Origin: UBA1926 sp002337215
Lineage (GTDB): Bacteria > Planctomycetota > Phycisphaerae > Phycisphaerales > UBA1924
Assembly (NCBI GenBank): GCA_963973795.1
Contig: CAXBAF010000021.1
Coordinates: 1-64,000, forward strand
Length of the DNA: 64,000 nucleotides
Direction: 5' to 3'
Below the pieces are notes generated by a model. The model saw only the letters and a list, made by a program, of their open reading frames with translations, was not told the DNA's origin and ran no database searches. Position 1 is the stretch's first letter; every line of letters starts with the position of its first letter. A program made the position numbers and the translations under genes. This document shows, piece after piece, positions 12,671 through 20,633 of this stretch.

Positions 12671-13470
12671 GATACATCGACCCCCACATCCACATGGTCA
12701 GCCGCACGACGGATGACTACCACAACATGGCTCTCGCCGGCTGCGTCGCCATCACCGAGCCCGCCTTCTGGGCCGGCTACGACCGCTCCAGCCCCCAGGG
12801 CTTCTACGACTACTTCAGCCTGCTCACCGACACCGAGCCCAAGCGTGCGGCCGCCTACGGCATCAACCACCACTGCTGGCTCTGCATCAACCCCAAGGAA
12901 GCCGAGGACCCCGCGTTCGCCCGCGAGGTCATCGACCTCATCCCCGAGTTCCTCAACAAGCCCGGCGTCCTCGGCATCGGTGAGATCGGGCTCAACAAGA
13001 ACTCCAAGAACGAACTCACCATCCTCGAAGAGCAGATCGCCCTCGCCGCGAAGCACGACCAACTCGTCCTCGTCCACACGCCCCACCTCGAAGACAAACT
13101 CAAGGGCACCAAACTCATCATCGACGCGATCAAACGCAACGGCTCGATCGACCCGGGCCGCGTGCTCATCGACCACGTCGAAGAGCACACCGTCGACCTC
13201 GTGCTCAGCGAGGGCTTCTGGGCCGGCATGACCCTCTACCCCGACACCAAATGCACCCCCCAGCGGGCGGCCGACATCATCGAGATGTGCGGCACCGAAC
13301 GCCTCTGGATCAACTCCGCCGGCGACTGGGGCCATTCCGACCCGCTCGCAGTCCCCAAGTGCCGTCTCGAAATGAAACGCCGGGGCCACACCGCCGAGAC
13401 CATCGACACGATCTCGTACCACAACCCCATGAAGTTCCTGAGCCAGAGCGGGAAGTTCAACGCGGGCTGA
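12667..13470 (+). CDS. eboB: TatD-family metal-dependent hydrolase (EboB-like)
   Basis: 267 residues from a GTG that overlaps the previous stop (GTGA). The N-terminal DPHIHM is the HxH metal-binding motif of TatD/amidohydrolase TIM barrels; further barrel signatures are GIGEIGLNKN, LVHTPH and LIDHVEE. The gene order (cyclase, small protein, this hydrolase, then eboE) marks it as EboB. Ebo proteins have been linked to moving metabolite precursors to the periplasm in cyanobacteria (scytonemin) and occur in many bacteria with unknown product. The reaction of this enzyme is unknown. Confidence 0.8.
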   Translation: MRYIDPHIHMVSRTTDDYHNMALAGCVAITEPAFWAGYDRSSPQGFYDYFSLLTDTEPKRAAAYGINHHCWLCINPKEAEDPAFAREVIDLIPEFLNKPGVLGIGEIGLNKNSKNELTILEEQIALAAKHDQLVLVHTPHLEDKLKGTKLIIDAIKRNGSIDPGRVLIDHVEEHTVDLVLSEGFWAGMTLYPDTKCTPQRAADIIEMCGTERLWINSAGDWGHSDPLAVPKCRLEMKRRGHTAETIDTISYHNPMKFLSQSGKFNAG

Positions 13471-13498
13471 ACACGCTCGCCCCGCTCTCGTCAACGAG

Positions 13499-13518
13499 CC
13501 CCCGGCGCAAGCCGGGGG
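13499..13518 (+). repeat. GC-rich intergenic hairpin
   Basis: An 8-bp perfect stem CCCCCGGC / GCCGGGGG with loop GCAA lies between the eboB- and eboE-like genes. It resembles in sequence the hairpin at 15276-15303. Confidence 0.6.
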
Positions 13519-13588
13519 AACTTCGAAACCTTCAAATCCTCCCTCCCCTCGCTCGCGCGAGGAACTCGCAACACACCGGAGCCCGACG

Positions 13589-14812
13589 ATGCGCAACAAA
13601 CTCGGCCCCGGGACTACGCTGAGTTATTGCACAAATGTGCATCCCACCGTCGATCTCCATTCCCTCGTTGACCAACTCCAGAAACACGCGACCGAGGTAA
13701 AAGACCTTGCCTCTCCCGACGAGCCGTTAGGCGTTGGGGTCTGGATGCCCGGCGAACCGAACAACGATCGACAGATGTTCCGCCAGTGGGTCGCGGAGGG
13801 TGTCGATTTCCTGCTCGACCGACCGCATCGTCCGGTGCGTGAACTCGGCGAGTGGATGCGATCCGCTGGTATCGAGGCCGTGACCGCGAATGCCTTTCCG
13901 TACAGAATCTTTCATGGTGAGGTAGTCAAGCACCGTGTCTACGAGCCCGACTGGTCGAGCAAGCATCGTGTCGCATATAGCGTGGGAATTGCCGAACTCC
14001 TCGCGTGTATCACACCGATGCAGGAAAGCCGGAGCGTCTCCACGCTACCGCTCGGCTGGTCGCGCGGGGTTGGCAGGGATGAGGCGATCACGCGGGAGGC
14101 TGCGGAGCGGCTTCGGGACGCGGCAGTGGAATTGTCCGATCTGGGGTTGTGGAGAAGAGCCCCATTCACCCTCGACCTCGAACCCGAGCCCGGCTGCATC
14201 CTCGACACCGCCTCAGATGTCATCGCCTTCTTCGACAAGCACCTCCCCGACGAGATCCACCGCAAGCACATCGGAATCTGTCACGACGTCTGCCACGCCG
14301 CCGTCATGTTCGAGGACCAACGCGAGGTCATCCGCCGCTACGCCGAGGCTGGCATCCGCGTCAACAAGGTCCAGATCTCATCTGCGCTCGATGTCGATGT
14401 GCGCACCATCGGCGTCGACGCCGCGATCGAACATCTCACGCAATTCGCCGAACCCCGCTACCTCCACCAGACCGGCTTCATGACCGATGGCCAGTTCGAA
14501 CTCATCGAAGACCTCCCCGAAGCCATCGAACGCCTCGAAGCGGGCCCCTCGGCCGGCCCGATCCCCGACCGCCTACGCGTCCACTTCCATGTCCCCGTCT
14601 ACCTCGACCACATCGGGCCGCTCGGCACCACCAACGACCAGATCGCCGAAGCCGTCGCCGCCGCCCGCGAATACCACGACACCAAGCACTTCGAGGTCGA
14701 GACCTACGCATGGGGCGTGCTGCCCGAGGAACTCAAACGCGACACCCTCGCCGAGGGCATCGCCGACGAACTGAAGTGGGTCCTCAAGACCTGCGGCCAA
14801 TCCGACAGTTAA
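13589..14812 (+). CDS. eboE: Metabolite traffic protein EboE, TIM-barrel
   Basis: 407 residues; the ATG has GGAG seven bases upstream. The opening LSYCTNVHPT and the later segments TLDLEPEPGC, IGICHDVCHAAV and LRVHFHVPV are the hallmarks of EboE, a xylose-isomerase-like TIM barrel. It completes the partial ebo set, which here lacks an obvious eboC (UbiA prenyltransferase) and eboF. Codon use changes sharply near base 14155: upstream codons end in a mixture of bases, downstream ones almost always in C, as in the rest of the cluster. This suggests the 5' part was replaced by recombination or evolved under other pressures. Confidence 0.82.
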   Translation: MRNKLGPGTTLSYCTNVHPTVDLHSLVDQLQKHATEVKDLASPDEPLGVGVWMPGEPNNDRQMFRQWVAEGVDFLLDRPHRPVRELGEWMRSAGIEAVTANAFPYRIFHGEVVKHRVYEPDWSSKHRVAYSVGIAELLACITPMQESRSVSTLPLGWSRGVGRDEAITREAAERLRDAAVELSDLGLWRRAPFTLDLEPEPGCILDTASDVIAFFDKHLPDEIHRKHIGICHDVCHAAVMFEDQREVIRRYAEAGIRVNKVQISSALDVDVRTIGVDAAIEHLTQFAEPRYLHQTGFMTDGQFELIEDLPEAIERLEAGPSAGPIPDRLRVHFHVPVYLDHIGPLGTTNDQIAEAVAAAREYHDTKHFEVETYAWGVLPEELKRDTLAEGIADELKWVLKTCGQSDS

Positions 14813-14827
14813 CGAAGATCGCCGACG

Positions 14828-15223
14828 CTACTTCGCCAACTCAACGATCCGCCGGATCGCAACCGTCGCCGAGCCCTTGCCGTCGTTGAAGTGGGCCGAC
14901 CCCACCCCGTGATCGGTCAGAAAATTGAGGTACTCGACCGCATCCGCGACGGGCATGTGCAGCACGCAGCATTCCTTGCCCTTCGCGCCGAGGTGATCGC
15001 GGTACCCCTCCGCCCGCTCCTCCTCGGTGAACACGAGTGCCTGGTGTCCGTCCGCGCCCGCCGCCACCATCGGCTCGGGTTCGTCCGGCGCATCGGGCGG
15101 CGACACCCCGATGAAATACCAATGGCTGAGCCCGAGCGCCGCCTCGATAAACGCCCGCTCGCCCGCCTTGTTCTTCGCATCCGCCGCAGCAACCGCGAGA
15201 GCATCAAAGTCCATGTCGCTCAT
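14828..15223 (-). CDS. SseB-like small protein, function unknown
   Basis: 131 residues, no signal peptide. The layout (helical start with AFIEAALGLSHWYFI, then ALVFTEEERAEGY, then a C-terminal helix) resembles the SseB N-terminal domain family, whose members are small cytoplasmic proteins of uncertain role; the match is by eye and weak. It is convergent with eboE (15-bp gap). The upstream gap to 15360 holds a large GC-rich hairpin. Confidence 0.6.
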   Translation of the reverse strand: MSDMDFDALAVAAADAKNKAGERAFIEAALGLSHWYFIGVSPPDAPDEPEPMVAAGADGHQALVFTEEERAEGYRDHLGAKGKECCVLHMPVADAVEYLNFLTDHGVGSAHFNDGKGSATVAIRRIVELAK

Positions 15224-15275
15224 GGCCGTCCCCTTTCCACCAGGAGCCTACCGCGCCGGGGCACGGGCGCACAAA

Positions 15276-15303
15276 CACGCCCCCGGCGGGAGCCGAGGGC
15301 GTG
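15276..15303 (-). terminator. GC-rich hairpin, possible terminator of the flagellin-like gene
   Basis: A 12-bp stem with one mismatch (CACGCCCTCGGC on the minus strand, loop TCCC) lies 57 bp after the flagellin-like stop and is followed on that strand by TTTGTG. The T run is short, so it could equally be one of the GC-rich intergenic hairpins seen in the ebo region. Confidence 0.5.
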
Positions 15304-15360
15304 CGCGAAGGGGATTGGATGCCACGCTGTGCCAACCCCGCGAGATGTTCGAGTTGTCGC

Positions 15361-16218
15361 CTACAGACGTCGGCTTTCGAGACCCAACGCGATGAACACG
15401 TTCTCGGGCCGCTGATTCGCGAACGTCAGCATCATCCGGGTCGAGTCAGCGAGCGTCTGCGTGCGCGCAAAGTTGACCATCTCCGACGCATAGTCGGTAT
15501 CACGGATCAACGAGTTCGCTTGCGAGACATTCACAAACTCCGTGTCCACGGCCGCCCGGCGTGCGCCGATTTCGTTTCGCTGGAACGCTCCGATCGCACC
15601 GCGCAGGGTCGCGATCTCACGCCGGCTCGCCCCGATCACGGCCTGCGCAGCGCCCGGCCGATCGCCGTTGAGCGCGAGCGCCTCACCAGAAGAGGTATCG
15701 CGCTGGCTGTACACCTCTCCGCCGATGTCGGTCGCACCAAGCGTGCTGACACTCAGCATCCCCAGATCGAACGAGCCGCCGCCGGCGCCCGCCGGGATCG
15801 CGACCTCGCCGTTGAACAGCGGCGTCCCCCCGAACGACGCGGTCCGGAGCGTGCGCTCGGCCGATTGGTTGATCGAGTCCATCTCCAACTGGATCGCCGC
15901 TCGCTCGGCGTCCGACATCGCCCCGGTGTTCGCCGCGGCGACCGCCAAACCCTCCCCCTCGACGAGCATCCCGCCGACTTCCGCCAGAGCGGCCTCGGCC
16001 GTGCGCGCGACCGCGTCGTTCCGCTCGAGCGCACGGCTCTCGGCCTCCAACGCCGCCAGTTGAGCCTCCAGGTTCTCGGATGCAATCAGACCCGCAGGAT
16101 CCTCCCACGCGCTGTTGATCCGGTCGCCGGTCGCCAATCGGCGCGAACTCAGGGCCAGCAGGTCCTGTGTTCGCCCGAACATGTTCACGAGCCCGATATC
16201 GATCGATATACCGATCAT
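15361..16218 (-). CDS. Flagellin-like protein, solitary
   Basis: 285 residues; I start at the ATG at 16218, preceded by AAGGGG, rather than 44 codons upstream. The N-terminal flagellin domain is clear (SSRRLATGDRINSAWEDPAGL near residues 25-45) and so is the C-terminal one (IRDTDYASEMVNFARTQTL, near residues 235-255), with a very short variable middle, so it would make a minimal filament subunit of D0/D1 domains only. No other flagellar gene is in the window. It may be an accessory flagellin expressed apart from the main cluster, or a flagellin-like surface protein. The gene is divergent from moxR with 162 bp between. Confidence 0.85.
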   Translation of the reverse strand: MIGISIDIGLVNMFGRTQDLLALSSRRLATGDRINSAWEDPAGLIASENLEAQLAALEAESRALERNDAVARTAEAALAEVGGMLVEGEGLAVAAANTGAMSDAERAAIQLEMDSINQSAERTLRTASFGGTPLFNGEVAIPAGAGGGSFDLGMLSVSTLGATDIGGEVYSQRDTSSGEALALNGDRPGAAQAVIGASRREIATLRGAIGAFQRNEIGARRAAVDTEFVNVSQANSLIRDTDYASEMVNFARTQTLADSTRMMLTFANQRPENVFIALGLESRRL

Positions 16219-16380
16219 CGTCGCCCCTTCCTCGCCCGCCGATCGTTCCTGAGCCGCGGACCCGTGCACCCTCTGATCCGACTCGTCCGGCCGCCAGCCG
16301 AACCACCTCTGACGTTCCTCGCCGGCGAGAGACCGCCCGCACGACCCCACCCATGCGCACAGCCGCTACGCTTGAAGCCG

Positions 16381-17442
16381 ATGACCGATACCAAACCCGC
16401 CACTCCGATGTCGTCCCAGGAGGCCAGTGCCGCTGCCGAGGCGTTCCGTCGGGACTTCGCCGCCGTCAGGGAACAGATCGCCCGCGTGGTCGTGGGGCAG
16501 TCGGAGATCGTGGAAGGCGTGCTCGTGTGCCTGTTTGCCGGTGGGCACGCCCTGCTCGAGGGTGTCCCCGGGATCGGCAAGACGCTGCTCGTGCGCTCGC
16601 TGAGCGAGGCCGTGCATCTTGATTTCGGCAGGATCCAGTTCACGCCGGACCTGATGCCCGCCGATATCGTCGGGACAACGATCGTCGTCGAGTCGGAAGC
16701 GCCCGACGCCGGCGGGCGGATCTCGCGGGAGTTCAGGTTCCAACCCGGCCCGGTGTTCGCCCAGATCGTCCTCGCCGACGAGGTGAACCGGGCGACGCCC
16801 AAGACACAGTCCGCGCTCCTCGAAGCGATGCAGGAGCGGAGCGTGACGGTGCAGGGCACCACGCACCGCCTCCCCGAGCCATTCTTCGTGATGGCGACCC
16901 AGAACCCGCTCGAGCAGGAAGGCACCTACCCGCTTCCGGAAGCCCAGCTCGATCGGTTCTTCTTCAAGCTCCAGGTCGGCTACGCCAAGCGGGCGGACAT
17001 GCACGAGATCCTGAAGCGGACCACGGGCGAGGAGGCAGCGCGCATCGAGCCCGTTCTCGATGCCGGGCGTCTGCTCGCCCATCAACGGCTCGTGCGTATG
17101 GTCGAGGCCGCGCCGACCGTGGTTGACTACGCCGTGCGGTGTGTTCTTGCGACGCACCCGAAAGGCCCCGATTCAGACGGTGAGTTCGCGACACCGCGTG
17201 TGAATCAATTTGTACGCGTCGGTGCCAGCCCGCGCGCCGCCCAGGCGCTCACACTGGGTGCCAAGGTGCTCGCGCTGCTCGACGGCCGCCCATCGATCTC
17301 GATCGAGGACGTCAAGAATGTCGCGCTCCCGGCCCTTCGACACAGGCTCATCATGAACTTCGAGGCCGAGGCGGAGGGCGTTCAGGCCGATGCCGTCATC
17401 AAGAACATCCTCGAAACACTGCCCCGTGAGGCACCCGCCTAG
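16381..17442 (+). CDS. MoxR-family AAA+ ATPase
   Basis: 353 residues. Walker A is GVPGIGKT at residues 61-68, Walker B/arginine region LADEVNRATPKTQSALLEAM, and sensor segment ATQNPLEQEGTYPLPEAQL; a C-terminal lid domain follows. MoxR ATPases act as chaperones that insert metals or remodel partner proteins, usually encoded next to DUF58 and von Willebrand A-domain genes. Here the next gene is a glucanase 19 bp downstream and no DUF58 or VWA gene follows, so the partner is unknown. Confidence 0.92.
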   Translation: MTDTKPATPMSSQEASAAAEAFRRDFAAVREQIARVVVGQSEIVEGVLVCLFAGGHALLEGVPGIGKTLLVRSLSEAVHLDFGRIQFTPDLMPADIVGTTIVVESEAPDAGGRISREFRFQPGPVFAQIVLADEVNRATPKTQSALLEAMQERSVTVQGTTHRLPEPFFVMATQNPLEQEGTYPLPEAQLDRFFFKLQVGYAKRADMHEILKRTTGEEAARIEPVLDAGRLLAHQRLVRMVEAAPTVVDYAVRCVLATHPKGPDSDGEFATPRVNQFVRVGASPRAAQALTLGAKVLALLDGRPSISIEDVKNVALPALRHRLIMNFEAEAEGVQADAVIKNILETLPREAPA

Positions 17443-17461
17443 CCCGGAGGAGGCGTCACGC

Positions 17462-18250
17462 ATGCTCATCGCCGTGATCGTCGCGACCACTGCCGTGGCC
17501 AACGCTGAACCCCGACCGGTGGGCTCGCCCCGTCCGGGCTACTCGCTCGTTTGGCACGACGAGTTCGAGGGCGACACGCTGGACCCGGAGAAGTGGTCCC
17601 CCTGGCGCCCAGGCCCGCGGCGCGATGCGATCAACACATCCGAGGCGGTCACGCTCGACGGGGACGGCCGACTCGTGATCACCACCTCCCGCGTGCGCGA
17701 GGAAGACGGATCGATCGGCTACCGCACCGGTGGCGTCTGGACCCCCAAGACCTGCCTCACGCGGTACGGCTACTTCGAGGCCCGCATCAAGGTCCAGGGC
17801 GAGGTCGGATTCTGGTCCGCCTTCTGGCTCCAGTCGCCCGTGATGGGCCAGCACATCGGAGACCCCGCCAGGGGCGGTGTCGAGATCGATGTCATCGAGT
17901 ACCTCTGCAACGGCACGAACCTCAACAGCGCCAAGCACGCGATCCACTGGGACGGGTACGCCGAAGACCACAAGGTCGACCACCACGAGTCCGAGCGCCC
18001 CGACACGCATGTCGGGTTCCACACCTACGCCCTGGAGTGGACGCCCGACGAGCTCGTCTTCTTCGTGGACGGAGAGGAGACCTGGCGCACCGACAAGGCC
18101 GTCCCACAGATCGAGCAGTTCATGATCCTGAGCTGCGAGGTCGGCTCGTGGGCGGGCGATATCGCCCAGGCCGATCTGCCCGAGCGCGTGTTGGTCGACT
18201 GGGTCCGTGTCTGGCAGCGAACGGCAGATGGGCCGGAGGAATCGGACTGA
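17462..18250 (+). CDS. Glycoside hydrolase family 16 endoglucanase, secreted
   Basis: 262 residues; the ATG at 17462 follows a strong GGAGGAGG at 17446-17453. A short signal peptide (ending AVANA) precedes a GH16 jelly-roll. The catalytic ExDxxE motif is EIDVIE with Glu141 as probable nucleophile, Asp143 and Glu146 as acid/base. GH16 enzymes cleave beta-1,3 or mixed-linkage glucans, agarose or related polymers; the surrounding GH5 gene and the marine habit of this group suggest algal polysaccharide use (inference). It starts 19 bp after moxR and could be co-transcribed with it. Confidence 0.9.
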   Translation: MLIAVIVATTAVANAEPRPVGSPRPGYSLVWHDEFEGDTLDPEKWSPWRPGPRRDAINTSEAVTLDGDGRLVITTSRVREEDGSIGYRTGGVWTPKTCLTRYGYFEARIKVQGEVGFWSAFWLQSPVMGQHIGDPARGGVEIDVIEYLCNGTNLNSAKHAIHWDGYAEDHKVDHHESERPDTHVGFHTYALEWTPDELVFFVDGEETWRTDKAVPQIEQFMILSCEVGSWAGDIAQADLPERVLVDWVRVWQRTADGPEESD

Positions 18251-18411
18251 TCGCCTCCGCCTATCGGTCTTTGATAGGAAAACGCGCTGTCGTCTGGGGC
18301 CGGGCCGCTGTAGAATCTCAGGTCTCGACCGCGGCTCCGTAGGGGGTCGCGCAAGTGCGGCCCGCCCGCACCATCGCCCGACCGACACCCGGCTTCGAAG
18401 GAGCCACGCCC

Positions 18412-20328
18412 ATGAGATCCGCGTTCCGTTTGTGCGCGCTGCTCGCCTTCCTCGCGCTCTCGCTGCCGGCGCACCGCGCCGCCGCTCAGTGCAACGACTG
18501 CTGGCTCGAGGTGCAGGGCACCGAGATCGTCAACGCCCGGTCGGGCCAGCCCGTCCGTCTCCGCGCCGTGGGCCTGGGATACTGGCTGCTGCAGGAGGGC
18601 TACATGCTCAACCCCTCGGGCTGCAACGGCTGCCCGGGCACCCAGTGGCAGATGAAGCAGCAGTACCTCGACGAGGGCCAGACCATCGAGCAGGTCGAGG
18701 CCTTCTACCAGGCGTGGCGCGACAACTTCATCACCAAGGACGACATCGACTACATCGCCTCCCTCGGGTTCAACAGCGTCCGCCTGCCCATCCACTACGA
18801 CCTGTTCCTGACCGACGAGCAGCGCGCCGTCCGGCACGGGGTGATCAACGATCTGTTCTTCGGCCACGACCAGTACAAGGCCGCCCTGCGGACATGGCTC
18901 GACAACGGCACGCTCGCGACCAGCCCCGACCTCGAGGGCTTCCGCATGATCGACCGGCTCGTCGAGTGGTGCGAGGACAACGGCATGTATGTCATCCTCG
19001 ACATGCACGCGGCGCCCGGCGCCCAGGGCAGCGACATGCAGATCTCCGACGGGTTCTGGCCGAACAATCTCTGGGAGTTCCCGGTCTTCCAGGACACCCT
19101 CGACCGCATCTGGCTCGCGATCTCCGACCGCTACAAGGCGGAGCCCCGCATCGCGATGTACGAGTTCATCAACGAACCCAACAACGTCCCTGGGGGCGGC
19201 CCCCCGATCCGGGCGCTCACTCAGCGCCTGATCTCCACCGTCCGCAACAATGGGGACAACCACATCCTCGGCATCCACGGCAACGGCTGGAGCAACGACT
19301 ACAGCTCCATGCAGCCCTCCACCTTCACGCCCAACTGGGGGCTCGTCTACAACGCCCACCGCTACTGGTTCGACCTCGACACCGAATGGACGCCAAGCGG
19401 CAACCCCAATGTCATCAACCGGCTGGGCAACATGCTCGCCTTCCGCGACCAGCACAATGTCCCCATCTGGGTCGGGGAGACCGGCGAGAACAACAACGCC
19501 TGGCTCGCCCAGAACATCCAGAACCTTGAGACCGCGGGCATCGGCTGGTGCCACTGGACCTACAAGCGGCACGACTGGCAGGAGAACGCCGCCCTCGCCC
19601 GCATCGGGGGCAGCTGGCCGACCGATGGTGCGTGGGCGATGCCGACCGTGCTCGATCACATCCGCTTCGACCGCCTCATCCCCCATCCCAACACCCAGGC
19701 CGCGGTCACCGCGCTGCTCCCCGCGCCGGGGTCAACGGGCTGCTTCGTCGATTCCGGCACGTGTGCCCCCGTCGGGCAGACCGTCTGGCTCCGCGGTAAC
19801 AACGGCCAGTTCGTCTCCTCTGAGGGCGGGCAGAACCCCATGCGGTGCAACCGCGGCATCGTAACCGACCGCGAGATGTTCACCATCGTCGACGCCGGCG
19901 GCGGCCTCGTCGCCCTCCGGGGCTCCAACGGCCTCTATGTCTCCTCCGAGGACGGCAAGGAGCCCATGCGCTGCGACCGTCCCTCCGTCGGGACCACGGA
20001 ACGCTTCAACTGGATCGACTTGGGCAACGGCGCCATCGCGCTCCGCGGCAGCAACGGGCTCTTCGTCTCCTCAGAGAACGGCCTCGCCCCCATGATGTGC
20101 GATCGCGATATCCCCGATGCCTGGGAGTCATTCGGCTTCGGCACCGACTCCGAGTGCGACGCCGACCTCGCCCTGCCCTACGGGCTGCTCGACTTGGCGG
20201 ACATCAGCGCGTTCGTTGGCGGGTTCATCTCCCAGAACCAGACCGCGGACCTCGACGGCAGCGGCACCTTCGACCTGAGCGATATCACGATCTTCGTCGA
20301 GTCCTTCAACGCGGTCTGCCCGTTCTGA
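18412..20328 (+). CDS. GH5 glucanase with fascin-like repeats and GC-type dockerin
   Basis: 638 residues; ATG at 18412 with GAAGGAG upstream. Signal peptide ends near HRAAAQC. The GH5 (cellulase A) barrel spans about residues 35-425; acid/base is Glu255 in FINEPNN and the nucleophile Glu356 in WVGETGEN. Three repeats follow (about residues 460-585) of the form LRGxNGxFVSSExGxxPMxCxR, a fascin/beta-trefoil-like module often used for carbohydrate binding. The last 55 residues are two dockerin-like units (GLLDLADISAFVGGF, GTFDLSDITIFVESF) ending in CPF, the GC-type dockerin of Phycisphaerae. It should act outside the cell on beta-glucans such as laminarin or cellulose. Confidence 0.92.
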   Translation: MRSAFRLCALLAFLALSLPAHRAAAQCNDCWLEVQGTEIVNARSGQPVRLRAVGLGYWLLQEGYMLNPSGCNGCPGTQWQMKQQYLDEGQTIEQVEAFYQAWRDNFITKDDIDYIASLGFNSVRLPIHYDLFLTDEQRAVRHGVINDLFFGHDQYKAALRTWLDNGTLATSPDLEGFRMIDRLVEWCEDNGMYVILDMHAAPGAQGSDMQISDGFWPNNLWEFPVFQDTLDRIWLAISDRYKAEPRIAMYEFINEPNNVPGGGPPIRALTQRLISTVRNNGDNHILGIHGNGWSNDYSSMQPSTFTPNWGLVYNAHRYWFDLDTEWTPSGNPNVINRLGNMLAFRDQHNVPIWVGETGENNNAWLAQNIQNLETAGIGWCHWTYKRHDWQENAALARIGGSWPTDGAWAMPTVLDHIRFDRLIPHPNTQAAVTALLPAPGSTGCFVDSGTCAPVGQTVWLRGNNGQFVSSEGGQNPMRCNRGIVTDREMFTIVDAGGGLVALRGSNGLYVSSEDGKEPMRCDRPSVGTTERFNWIDLGNGAIALRGSNGLFVSSENGLAPMMCDRDIPDAWESFGFGTDSECDADLALPYGLLDLADISAFVGGFISQNQTADLDGSGTFDLSDITIFVESFNAVCPF

Positions 20329-20349
20329 GTGCACGGAGCAGATGAGAGC

Positions 20350-20379
20350 AAAGAAAACCGCCGCGATGTCGCGGCGGCA
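20350..20379 (-). terminator. Terminator following tRNA-Val
   Basis: A 9-bp perfect stem CCGCCGCGA / TCGCGGCGG is followed on the minus strand by TTTTCTTT, directly after the tRNA 3' end. Confidence 0.8.
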
Positions 20380-20380
20380 A

Positions 20381-20454
20381 TGGGCGTAACAGGACTCGAA
20401 CCTGTGACCTCTGCTATGTGACAGCAGCGCTCTAGCCAACTGAGCTATACGCCC
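20381..20454 (-). tRNA. tRNA-Val (anticodon CAC)
   Basis: 74 nt on the minus strand. The acceptor stem GGGCGTA/TACGCCC is perfect, the D arm reads GCTCAGTTGGCTAGAGC, the anticodon stem CTGCT/AGCAG encloses loop GTCACAT (anticodon CAC, reading GTG), and the T arm contains GGTTCGAGTCC. The discriminator is A. The 3' CCA is not encoded. It sits between the GH5 gene and a VPLP-CTERM gene and has its own terminator. Confidence 0.93.
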
Positions 20455-20553
20455 GATCGGGCAAAGGCAGAGCCTCGCCCGCAGGCTAAAGAGGATATGC
20501 CAAGCGGCATCCGCGGGCAATCGTTCCCATGAAAGCTCGGGCCGACTGAACAG

Positions 20554-20581
20554 AAAAAAACCCCGGCGTCATGCCGGGGTT
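20554..20581 (-). terminator. Terminator of the VPLP-CTERM gene at 20634
   Basis: A 9-bp stem AACCCCGGC / GCCGGGGTT is followed by a run of seven T on the minus strand, 53 bp after the stop codon. Confidence 0.9.
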
Positions 20582-20633
20582 TGAAACAGTATCGGATATG
20601 GCCAGTCGGCCCGGAATTTCACTAAGCCGCGGA

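Noticed and set aside
15301..16380. Long N-terminal extension of the MoxR frame
   Set aside because: The frame is open upstream over the antisense of the flagellin-like gene, but the extension is Arg-rich and without homology; the ATG at 16381 starts directly before the family N-terminus.
18025..19686. 553-residue open frame antisense to the GH5 gene
   Set aside because: Shadow frame; Val/Asp/Gly-rich, no start signal, and the GH5 frame is certain.
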